Assembly: GCA_900764725.1 (NCBI GenBank)
Contig: CAAFPB010000383.1
Span: forward strand, 1-16,864
DNA from: an uncultured Catenibacterium sp.
GTDB lineage: Bacteria > Bacillota_I > Bacilli_A > Erysipelotrichales > Coprobacillaceae
Direction of reading: 5' to 3'
Length of the DNA stretch: 16,864 nt
Shown here: positions 8,313-13,573 of the stretch, in pieces
Position numbering within the stretch: the first letter of the stretch is position 1
How the letters are laid out: each line of letters starts with the position of its first letter
Translations under genes and position numbers: made by a program
The notes under the pieces: generated by a model
Told to the model about the DNA's origin: nothing
The model's input: only the letters and a program-made list of their open reading frames with translations
The model's database searches: none

Positions 8313-9294
8313 CAGGTTCCTGTTTTAAAGTTAAACCATATTTCTCTTTAATAATAGAAACAATTTCTTCTCTTGCCTGTTTTAAATGTGCATAGCTTTT
8401 AGCATTTTCATTAATTAAGATCAGTGCAGCTTTTTCTGATACACGCATACCATAAAATGATTTACCCTTTAATCCGGCATTGTCTATTAACCATCCAGAA
8501 GGGACTTTGTTACCTTCCCATACAGGCACATTCATACTTCTTAAACGCTTGGCTTCTTGATCATCTAAGTAAACATTCTTAAAGAATGATCCAGAACTTG
8601 CCATTTCTTCTGGTTTAGGAAGCTTAGACCAACGTATCTCAGTCACCATATCTCTAATAGACTTAGGAGAAAAATCAGTAATCTGATGCTCTTCTACATA
8701 ATTCTGTAAAGAAGTATAGAAAGGAGGAGTAAGTGTATCATGACTTAAATGAATTCTCATAGAGACAATCAAATAACGTTCAGCATCCTTACCCTGATTA
8801 AAGATGCTTTGTCTATAACCTAGATTCATATCTTCTTTCTTGATAGTAACATACTTTTCTTCTTTTAAGTCATATGCAAGAACAGATTCTAATACCTGTT
8901 CTATTTCTTGACCATAAGCACCTACATTTTGTACAGGTGCAGCACCAACAGTACCAGGAATAGCACTTAATGCTTCAATACCAGATAAATTCTTTTCTGT
9001 AGTAAAAGCAACTAAATCATCAAGTAGTTCTCCACCCATTGCATCAATAGTCAATTCATCAATAAAACGTATACCCTTAATACGGTTTAAAAGAATAACC
9101 CCCTTGAAACCTTCATCTTTTCCAATCACATTACTTCCTGTACCTAGAATAAATACAGGTAATTGACGTTCTTTCGCAAATAAGTAAGCTTTTTCTACAT
9201 CTTCTACGGTCTCTAATTCAATCACATAACGCGCTAGACCGCCTAGGCGCATTGTAGTGAGTTCTTTAATTTCTACATTCTCATTTATTTTCAT
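8299..9294 (-). CDS. murB: UDP-N-acetylenolpyruvoylglucosamine reductase
   Basis: A 331-residue FAD enzyme that reduces UDP-GlcNAc-enolpyruvate to UDP-MurNAc with NADPH, the second committed step of peptidoglycan synthesis in the cytosol. FAD-binding motifs are GSNVIG and ALSAIPGTVGAAPVQNVGAYG. The catalytic serine region is SSGSFFKNV, and the C-terminal lobe has GWLIDNAGLKG and ALILINENA. These features and GYRQSIF resemble the type I (E. coli-like) form rather than the shorter type II form usual in Firmicutes. I chose the ATG at 9294 (MKINENVEIKEL), which aligns with the family start. An ATG three codons upstream (9303) lies within the -10 box. Neither ATG has a ribosome site, and 9294 is where transcription should begin, suggesting a leaderless message. 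The AICAR formyltransferase gene ends 38 bp upstream of this start. Confidence 0.88.
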   Translation of the reverse strand: MKINENVEIKELTTMRLGGLARYVIELETVEDVEKAYLFAKERQLPVFILGTGSNVIGKDEGFKGVILLNRIKGIRFIDELTIDAMGGELLDDLVAFTTEKNLSGIEALSAIPGTVGAAPVQNVGAYGQEIEQVLESVLAYDLKEEKYVTIKKEDMNLGYRQSIFNQGKDAERYLIVSMRIHLSHDTLTPPFYTSLQNYVEEHQITDFSPKSIRDMVTEIRWSKLPKPEEMASSGSFFKNVYLDDQEAKRLRSMNVPVWEGNKVPSGWLIDNAGLKGKSFYGMRVSEKAALILINENAKSYAHLKQAREEIVSIIKEKYGLTLKQEPVELE

Positions 9295-9301
9295 AGAGTG
9301 C

Positions 9302-9310
9302 ATTATAACA
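9302..9310 (-). promoter_or_regulatory. Extended -10 promoter of murB, probably giving a leaderless mRNA
   Basis: On the minus strand TGTTATAAT is an extended -10 with a perfect TATAAT (9302-9307). It is followed by exactly 7 nt (GCACTCT) and then ATG at 9294. A start 7-8 nt after the -10 would place the first transcribed base at or next to the A of the start codon. No -35 close to consensus is present. Confidence 0.6.
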
Positions 9311-9332
9311 CAGTTCTAATAAAAGTAGTGTA

Positions 9333-10511
9333 TTAATGATGGAATAATCTTTGATGAGTAAATGCAAGGACCATATCATACTTATCACATGTATCAATCA
9401 CATGATCATCACGAATAGAACCACCTGGTTCACCTACATATTTCACACCACTCTTATGAGCACGTTCAATATTATCTCCAAATGGGAAGAATGCATCACT
9501 ACCTAGTACGACATCTGTATTCTTCTTTAACCATTCTTTCTTTTCTTCTCTAGTAAATACTTCTGGCTTTACCTTAAAATAGTTCTGCCATACATCATCA
9601 CCAAGTACATCTTCATAATCATCTGATACATAAGCATCAATTGTATTATCCTTTTCAGCACGTTTTAAACCATCCGCAAACTGTAAGCCTAATACCTTAG
9701 GATGCTGACGTAAGAACCATACATCTGCCTTATTGCCAGCAAGTCTTGTACAATGAATACGAGACTGCTGACCAGCACCAATACCAATAGCCTGACCATT
9801 CTTTACATAACATACAGAATTAGACTGTGTATACTTTAATGTAATCATAGAAAGGATTAAGTCATGTAATGCATGTTCAGGAATATCTTTATTCTTAGAT
9901 ACTACATCCTTAAACATCTCTTCATTAATGACACAATTATTTCTACCCTGTTGGAAAGTAATACCAAATACCTGTTTAATTTCTACTGGATTAGGTACAT
10001 AATTAGGATCCATCTGTAATACACAATAAGTGCCTCTTCTTTTCTTTTTAAGTATTTCTAAAGCTTCTTTTGTATAACCAGGGGCAATAATACCATCACT
10101 GACTTCACGATTAATAAGCTTAGCAGTCACTTCATCACATACATCAGAAAGAGCACAGAAATCACCATATGAACTCATACGGTCGCTGCCTCTTGCCTTA
10201 ATATATGCATTAGCGATTGGACTTAATACTTCAGCACTTTCCTTTACAAAATACATTTGTCGTTCTACTTCAGTTAAAGGTGTACCAATAGCTACACCAG
10301 CAGGAGATACATGCTTGAAACTTGCCGCACAGCTCATATGAGTGGCTTCTTTTAATTCTTTCACTAACTGCCAGCTATTAAAAGCATCTAATAAATTGAT
10401 ATAACCAGGTTTTCCATTTAAGACAGTAAAAGGAAGTTCTCCTTCTTCCATAAATACCTTAGCAGGTTTCTGATTAGGGTTACAGCCATACTTTAATTCT
10501 AATTCTTTCAT
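9333..10511 (-). CDS. purH: Stand-alone AICAR formyltransferase (PurH C-terminal-type)
   Basis: A 392-residue enzyme that transfers a formyl group from 10-formyl-tetrahydrofolate to AICAR, the ninth step of purine synthesis. It contains only the AICARFT domain; the IMP cyclohydrolase (MGS-like) domain of ordinary bifunctional PurH (about 510 residues) is absent. FKHVSPAG carries K66 and H67, equivalent to the catalytic Lys-His pair of ATIC. Further conserved blocks are KYTQSNSVCYVKNGQ, GAGQQSRIHCTRLAGNK, SDAFFPFGDN and a C-terminal RLFHH. These resemble the eukaryotic ATIC C-terminal half, a type also known from other Firmicutes. A separate IMP cyclohydrolase should exist elsewhere in the genome. 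The ATG at 10511 follows GGAGGAATCT. An open frame continues upstream to 10847 but runs through the riboswitch and promoter and is not coding. Confidence 0.92.
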   Translation of the reverse strand: MKELELKYGCNPNQKPAKVFMEEGELPFTVLNGKPGYINLLDAFNSWQLVKELKEATHMSCAASFKHVSPAGVAIGTPLTEVERQMYFVKESAEVLSPIANAYIKARGSDRMSSYGDFCALSDVCDEVTAKLINREVSDGIIAPGYTKEALEILKKKRRGTYCVLQMDPNYVPNPVEIKQVFGITFQQGRNNCVINEEMFKDVVSKNKDIPEHALHDLILSMITLKYTQSNSVCYVKNGQAIGIGAGQQSRIHCTRLAGNKADVWFLRQHPKVLGLQFADGLKRAEKDNTIDAYVSDDYEDVLGDDVWQNYFKVKPEVFTREEKKEWLKKNTDVVLGSDAFFPFGDNIERAHKSGVKYVGEPGGSIRDDHVIDTCDKYDMVLAFTHQRLFHH

Positions 10512-10521
10512 AGATTCCTCC

Positions 10522-10577
10522 AAAAAAAGAAGCCGACACGTACTCCAGGCTTCTTTGCCCAGACGGTCGGCTTCTTC
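10522..10577 (-). terminator. Riboswitch-controlled terminator before the AICAR formyltransferase gene
   Basis: On the minus strand AAGAAGCCGAC (10566-10576) pairs with GTCGGCTTCTT (10527-10537) over 11 bp, followed by an unbroken T-run (10522-10528). The T-run directly adjoins the GGAGG ribosome site. The 5' arm runs into the conserved CCGTCTGGGCA of the ZTP aptamer, so terminator and ligand-bound aptamer should exclude each other. Confidence 0.85.
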
Positions 10578-10625
10578 ATTTGATTTATTATACTCCCTGT
10601 GGTCAATTCCACTTCCGTCAGTCAT
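10556..10625 (-). ncRNA. ZTP riboswitch (pfl motif) aptamer
   Basis: Read on the minus strand, the leader contains the conserved parts of the ZTP/ZMP aptamer in order: ATGACTGACGG (10615-10625), a GTGG/CCAC hairpin (10599-10612) followed by AGGGAG, and downstream CCGTCTGGGCA (10556-10566). ZTP and ZMP signal 10-formyl-folate shortage, and ZMP is AICAR, the substrate of the gene it controls. In known examples ligand binding prevents the terminator and turns on purine and folate genes. The layout here, aptamer then terminator then ribosome site, fits transcriptional ON control. Confidence 0.88.
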
Positions 10626-10637
10626 ATAACTAAGCCC

Positions 10638-10666
10638 ATTATAGTCAAAAGAGTTTTCTAAAACAA
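10638..10666 (-). promoter_or_regulatory. Promoter of the ZTP riboswitch / AICAR formyltransferase transcript
   Basis: On the minus strand -35 TTGTTT (10661-10666) and -10 TATAAT (10638-10643) have a 17-bp spacer. Transcription would start near 10631, six bases before the aptamer. The divergent RNA promoter with its cre site lies 26 bp further upstream. Confidence 0.75.
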
Positions 10667-10669
10667 GTA

Positions 10670-10706
10670 TTTTCATTATATAAAAATAGAATGTAAACGC
10701 TTGCAT
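10670..10706. repeat. Upstream promoter module, copy 1 of 2
   Basis: This 37-bp segment (TTTTCATT at its start, cre and -35 at its end) matches the equal-length segment 11126-11162 at 32 of 37 positions without gaps. The similarity stops soon after the -35, so only the control module appears duplicated. Confidence 0.85.
10692..10705. promoter_or_regulatory. cre site 1 (CcpA operator)
   Basis: TGTAAACGCTTGCA is a full match to the catabolite-responsive element TGWAANCGNTNWCA. It overlaps the -35 (10701-10706) of the plus-strand RNA promoter, the position where CcpA usually represses. Its centre is also about 67 bp upstream of the expected start of the divergent purine transcript. Confidence 0.88.
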
Positions 10707-10729
10707 AACTGTAATCTTTAGGATATAAT
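10701..10729 (+). promoter_or_regulatory. Promoter of candidate RNA 1
   Basis: -35 TTGCAT (10701-10706), 17-bp spacer, perfect -10 TATAAT (10724-10729). Transcription should start near 10736. The -35 is shared with the 3' end of cre site 1. Confidence 0.85.
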
Positions 10730-10808
10730 TAAGACAGAAAGAGAGGGGGAAGACCTCCTTAACATATACATTCATCTCAAAGAACTTGGTCAGAAAGGAG
10801 AGATTCCC

Positions 10809-10826
10809 ATGGGATACTGTGACTGA
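10809..10826 (+). CDS. Possible five-residue leader peptide MGYCD inside RNA 1
   Basis: ATG GGA TAC TGT GAC TGA follows a strong ribosome site AAAGGAG (10794-10800) at an ideal 8-nt spacing. No other start in RNA 1 has a comparable site. The AAGGAG can pair with CTCCTT at 10755-10760, which would hide it. The codons lie in the first arm of the GGATACT hairpin set, so ribosome passage could change folding. Whether it is translated is unknown. Confidence 0.3.
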   Translation: MGYCD

Positions 10827-11060
10827 GTATCCGTTGAGGATACTCAATTAAATTAGGAAAAACGTATTTATCCACCAATAATGATTTATATGCTTTATGA
10901 TAATGTATGGTTTATATGAAAGGTGGAAAACAGGAGATAGTTCCTGAATATCATAATAAGGTACGTTGATCTATATATTGGAAGGCTGTAAAAAGGTTTT
11001 CCCATTTATCTATGATGCTGGAAATTGAATCCAAAAGATGTAATCCTAGTATCCAGCAGG

Positions 11061-11094
11061 AAAAGCTATGGTGATGTAAAAGCCATAGTTTTTT
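11061..11094 (+). terminator. Intrinsic terminator of RNA 1
   Basis: AAAAGCTATGG pairs with CCATAGTTTTT (one G-U pair) around an 11-nt loop and runs into six T (11089-11094). This defines the 3' end of the first RNA unit. Confidence 0.83.
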
Positions 11095-11125
11095 CATTTG
11101 TAAAAAACACCTATTTATCAATAAA

Positions 11126-11162
11126 TTTTCATTTTATAAAAATTATATGAAAACGCTTGCAT
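11126..11162. repeat. Upstream promoter module, copy 2 of 2
   Basis: Same length as copy 1 (10670-10706) and identical at 32 of 37 positions, including an AT-rich UP-like part, the cre core and the -35. It begins about 30 bp after the terminator of RNA 1. Confidence 0.85.
11148..11161. promoter_or_regulatory. cre site 2 (CcpA operator)
   Basis: TGAAAACGCTTGCA is a perfect match to the cre consensus. It overlaps the -35 of the second RNA promoter exactly as cre site 1 does in the first. Confidence 0.88.
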
Positions 11163-11185
11163 TAGAGTAAATGTTAATGTATGAT
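11157..11185 (+). promoter_or_regulatory. Promoter of candidate RNA 2
   Basis: -35 TTGCAT (11157-11162), 17-bp spacer, -10 TATGAT (11180-11185). Same architecture and spacing as the promoter of RNA 1. Transcription should start near 11192. Confidence 0.82.
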
Positions 11186-11191
11186 ATAAGC

Positions 11192-11469
11192 GAAAAGAGA
11201 AGACAGAAGATAAAACATTAAATATAAGACATGTTACTTGACTTCCTAGTCTAACGAACCGAAAAGTAAATAAGTAATACGGCAATTATAGTAAGATTCG
11301 ATCTTATATTCAGTGAGAAATGAAAATTTCTAATAAAATGTTGAATCCATAAAAAGTCTAATAATAAAAAGAACTCAATATCTATAAGATGGATTTGATA
11401 AATTATTCAAATGAGTCTAATGCTTCTCCTTATATAGCAAAAGAGGAATCCAAATGGGTTCCTCTTTTC
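11192..11469 (+). ncRNA. Candidate non-coding RNA 2 (about 280 nt), CcpA-controlled
   Basis: A second unit with promoter and terminator but no reading frame with a ribosome site. Visible helices are GAGAAG/CTTCTC closing most of the molecule (11197-11202 with 11423-11428), TAAGAT/ATCTTA with a 3-nt loop near 11292-11306, AGAAAT/ATTTCT capped by a GAAA tetraloop (11316-11331) and AATCCAT/ATGGATT (11344-11350 with 11389-11395). The motif AGTCTAA(C/T) occurs three times (11248, 11355, 11414). AAGACAGAA near the 5' end (11200-11208) also occurs at the 5' end of RNA 1 (10731-10739). Otherwise the two RNAs are not alike in sequence. No known family is recognised. Confidence 0.6.
11439..11468. terminator. 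Bidirectional terminator between RNA 2 and the ABC-F gene
   Basis: A 13-bp stem with one G-U pair encloses an AAAT loop. The inner part is GAGGAATCC/GGGTTCCTC and the outer part is A-T pairs, which provide T-runs on both strands. It ends 3 bp from the stop codon of the ABC-F gene and serves both converging units. Confidence 0.9.
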
Positions 11470-11471
11470 GT

Positions 11472-13202
11472 TTATCCTTCTTCTATTTCTAATAGTTCTA
11501 GATAACGTTCATTTTTTTCTTCTAAAGTCTTTTCTACTTCAGAACGTTCTTTACTTAATTCATCTAGTTTTTCAAAGTCCTGGGTTGTACCCATTTCTTC
11601 ATCAATCTCACTTAAACGTGTTTCTAGATTCATTAAGAGATCATCCATGCCTTCTAGTTCTTTCTTTTCACTGAAGGTTAATCTTCTTTTTCTATTTTCT
11701 TTAGCTTGTTTACGATAATCTTCTTTTTGAGATTCTGTTTCTTTCTTAGTATTAGTGATATCAATAGAAGCACTATAGCCACCATTCACATAATGAATTT
11801 CCTGATCCTTAAAGACAAATAAACCATCCACAATACGATCTAGGAAATAACGGTCATGGGATACAGTAATCACAATACCTTTAAATGTATCTAGATAATC
11901 TTCTAATACATTGAGTGTTTCAATATCTAAGTCATTAGTCGGTTCGTCTAATAGTAATACATTAGGGGCACCCATTAAAACTTTTAATAAATAAAGACGT
12001 CTCTGTTCTCCACCTGATAACTTACCAATTTGTGTATATTGGGCATGATCATCAAATAAGAAACGTTCACACATATTACGAGCACTGAGTGTTCCTTCGC
12101 TTGTTTCTAGATTATCACTAGTTTCTCTAATATAATCAATGACTCTCATTGTAGGATCATCATAGTGGAAATGTTGCTGGAAGTAAGCCATACGGATTGT
12201 ATCACCAATAATAATTTCACCATCATAATCAGTCACAATACCAGCAATCATATTAAGTAGTGTTGTCTTACCACAGCCATTTTGTCCTAATATACCAATA
12301 CGGTCAAATCTCTTAAATAAATAAGAGAATGGCTTAAACATCACTTTATCAGGATAACTCTTAGATACATTCACTAACTCAATAGTCTTCTTACCTAAAC
12401 GACTAGTCGTATCTATAAGTTCTACAGTTCCTTTTTCCTGAATCTGTTCAATAGAAGACAATTCTTCAAAACGCTGTAAACGATCCTTACTCTTAGTAGA
12501 ACGTGCCTGAACACCAGCTCTGACCCATTCTAATTCTTTCTTTAAGAAAAGGTTTCTTTTTCTTTGTGCCTGTAAGGCATTATTTTCTCTTTCAGCCTTT
12601 AATTCTAGAAAATGTGAATAATTAGCTACATAGGGGAAAATCTCGCCTCTATCTAATTCATAGATCTTATTTGTAATACGTTCTAGGAAGTAACGATCAT
12701 GAGTGACCATCAATAATCCTTTAGAACGTTTGATTAAATACTTTTCTAGATATTCAATCATAGGTGTATCTAGATGGTTTGTTGGTTCATCTAGAATAAG
12801 TAGATCACATTCTTCTAGTAATACAATCGCAAGAGCGAGACGTTTCTTTTGACCACCAGATAAAGTACTGATCACTTGATCCATATCTTCTAAACCAAAA
12901 CGTGTTAAAGAAGATTTAATAGAATATTCAGGTACATCCTTAAGAATATATTTTGCTTCATTAAGAATTGTTTCATTATCTCTAAATACAGGATTCTGAG
13001 ATAAGTATGCAATCTTTAAATCCTTCTTATAAGTAATTGCAGGACTTTCATGACGGGCAATCATCTTTAATAAGGTACTCTTACCAGTTCCATTTACACC
13101 TACTAAGGCAATCTTATCTGTATCCTCTACAATCATATTCAAGTTCTTATACAATTGTCTCTCACCAATCGCATAAGATAAATTCTGTATATTAATTAAC
13201 AT
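11472..13202 (-). CDS. ABC-F ATPase, Uup-like
   Basis: A 576-residue cytosolic protein with two ABC ATPase domains and no membrane segments. Domain 1 has Walker A GVNGTGKS (35-42), signature LSGGQKKRLAL and Walker B LLILDEPTNHLD. Domain 2 has Walker A GQNGCGKTT near 307, signature LSGGEQRRLYLL and VLLLDEPTNDLD. The charged linker between them fits the ABC-F P-site tRNA-interaction motif. The last 70 or so residues form a predicted coiled coil typical of the Uup group. ABC-F proteins act on the ribosome; this type is housekeeping rather than clearly a resistance factor. The ATG at 13202 follows AGAGGTGA, which overlaps the stop of the 63-residue gene 10 bp upstream, so the two are probably coupled. 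An in-frame extension to 13292 overlaps that gene and is unlikely. Confidence 0.9.
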   Translation of the reverse strand: MLINIQNLSYAIGERQLYKNLNMIVEDTDKIALVGVNGTGKSTLLKMIARHESPAITYKKDLKIAYLSQNPVFRDNETILNEAKYILKDVPEYSIKSSLTRFGLEDMDQVISTLSGGQKKRLALAIVLLEECDLLILDEPTNHLDTPMIEYLEKYLIKRSKGLLMVTHDRYFLERITNKIYELDRGEIFPYVANYSHFLELKAERENNALQAQRKRNLFLKKELEWVRAGVQARSTKSKDRLQRFEELSSIEQIQEKGTVELIDTTSRLGKKTIELVNVSKSYPDKVMFKPFSYLFKRFDRIGILGQNGCGKTTLLNMIAGIVTDYDGEIIIGDTIRMAYFQQHFHYDDPTMRVIDYIRETSDNLETSEGTLSARNMCERFLFDDHAQYTQIGKLSGGEQRRLYLLKVLMGAPNVLLLDEPTNDLDIETLNVLEDYLDTFKGIVITVSHDRYFLDRIVDGLFVFKDQEIHYVNGGYSASIDITNTKKETESQKEDYRKQAKENRKRRLTFSEKKELEGMDDLLMNLETRLSEIDEEMGTTQDFEKLDELSKERSEVEKTLEEKNERYLELLEIEEG

Positions 13203-13212
13203 GTAGTCACCT

Positions 13213-13404
13213 CTATAATAGAGAGTGGAATAAATCATCCACTTCTTGTTTTCTCTTCTTAGTCTCTTCAGGTAAAACATGGAAATACTCATCTAATACA
13301 TCATTCTCATTTGCGTTTAGACCAGTCTTTAAAATAGTCTCACCTGTCTCTAAGTTTTCTAGATGATAATACCCTTTTTCATCAATTCTTTCAACAACCC
13401 ACAT
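13213..13404 (-). CDS. Small 63-residue protein, DUF3006-like, function unknown
   Basis: A short acidic soluble protein. The N-terminal half (VVERIDEKGYYHLENLETGE) looks like a small beta-rich domain resembling DUF3006-type proteins, which is a tentative match by eye. The C-terminal half is helical and highly charged (VLPEETKKRKQEVDDLFHSL). The start is supported by AAGGAAGG at 13413-13420 with 8-nt spacing. It is the first gene of a two-gene unit and its stop overlaps the ribosome site of the ABC-F gene. Transcription probably begins near 13427 from the palindromic promoter. Confidence 0.7.
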   Translation of the reverse strand: MWVVERIDEKGYYHLENLETGETILKTGLNANENDVLDEYFHVLPEETKKRKQEVDDLFHSLL

Positions 13405-13422
13405 GATATCAACCTTCCTTCT

Positions 13423-13451
13423 TTGTTTTCCTCATTATAGCATGCTATAAT
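13423..13451 (+). promoter_or_regulatory. Promoter of the small membrane peptide and DMT transporter
   Basis: -35 TTGTTT (13423-13428), 17-bp spacer, extended -10 TGCTATAAT ending at 13451. Transcription would start near 13458, right at the AAGGAG ribosome site, leaving a leader of under 20 nt. Confidence 0.7.
13434..13451. promoter_or_regulatory. Perfect 18-bp palindrome forming two divergent extended -10 elements
   Basis: ATTATAGCATGCTATAAT is identical on both strands and gives TGCTATAAT in each direction. The minus-strand copy (-10 at 13434-13439) would serve the 63-residue gene and ABC-F. The plus-strand copy (13446-13451) would serve the peptide and transporter genes. On the minus strand the -35 position is weak, so the extended -10 should matter most there. 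Confidence 0.7.
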
Positions 13452-13474
13452 GGGGAAAAGGAGCGTGAACTTTC

Positions 13475-13573
13475 ATGAATAATATGCTTTTATTTGGTTT
13501 ATGTGTTGTTGTGCCGGTACTTATTCCTTTAATCATCGCATTATTAGTTGCAGTGTTATGGAAAATAAAATAA
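13475..13573 (+). CDS. 32-residue single-span membrane peptide overlapping the DMT gene
   Basis: The translation starts MNNMLLFGLCVVV and ends LLVAVLWKIK. Residues 4-29 are almost entirely hydrophobic, with a PVLIPLI stretch, and the C-terminus is basic, as in small single-pass membrane proteins. AAGGAG (13458-13463) lies 11 nt before the ATG, a slightly long but workable distance. The reading frame ends at 13573, 16 nt inside the transporter gene, whose own ATG at 13558 has no ribosome site. Translation of the transporter is therefore probably coupled to this peptide. It may be a functional small subunit or only a coupling leader. Confidence 0.6.
   Translation: MNNMLLFGLCVVVPVLIPLIIALLVAVLWKIK

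Larger units (their letters stand above)
10736..11094 (+). ncRNA. Candidate structured non-coding RNA 1 (about 360 nt), CcpA-controlled
   Basis: This unit runs from a consensus promoter to an intrinsic terminator and has no reading frame longer than about 20 codons with a ribosome site. Several local helices can be drawn: GAGTATCC/GGATACTC (10825-10832 with 10838-10845), TCCACC/GGTGGA (10871-10876 with 10922-10927), CAGGA/TCCTG (10931-10935 with 10942-10946) and TGCTGGA/TCCAGCA (11016-11022 with 11052-11058). It lacks the conserved cores I would expect of tmRNA (UUCGA loop, GGNUUCGAAUCC end), RNase P RNA (GAGGAAAGUCC) or SRP RNA. I do not recognise the family. It could be a trans-acting regulatory RNA or a leader controlling a tiny peptide; see the mini reading frame at 10809. 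Confidence 0.65.

Noticed and set aside
10512..10847. In-frame N-terminal extension of the AICAR formyltransferase gene to an ATG at 10847
   Set aside because: It runs through the ZTP aptamer, its terminator, the promoter and the cre site. The extension has no family similarity, and the ATG at 10511 has a perfect ribosome site.
11016..11081. 19-codon frame MLEIESKRC... at 11014-11073 in RNA 1
   Set aside because: No ribosome site precedes it, and it lies across the TGCTGGA/TCCAGCA stem and into the terminator.
10736..11094. RNA 1 as tmRNA, RNase P RNA, SRP RNA or 6S RNA
   Set aside because: Length suits tmRNA or RNase P RNA, but the conserved cores (tRNA-like ends, GAGGAAAGUCC, SRP Alu/tip motifs) are absent and no single long hairpin with a central bubble typical of 6S is seen.
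11389..11500. 36-codon frame starting MDLINYSNES in RNA 2
   Set aside because: It has no ribosome site and runs through the terminator into the antisense of the ABC-F gene.
13203..13292. Longer start for the ABC-F gene at 13292
   Set aside because: The extra residues overlap the 63-residue gene in another frame, and the family start (MLINIQNLSYAIG) follows a clear ribosome site at 13202.
13501..13557. Longer start for the DMT transporter at 13501 (MCCCAGTYSF...)
   Set aside because: This stretch is cysteine-rich, unlike family N-termini, and is better explained by the membrane peptide in another frame; the ATG at 13558 aligns with the family.
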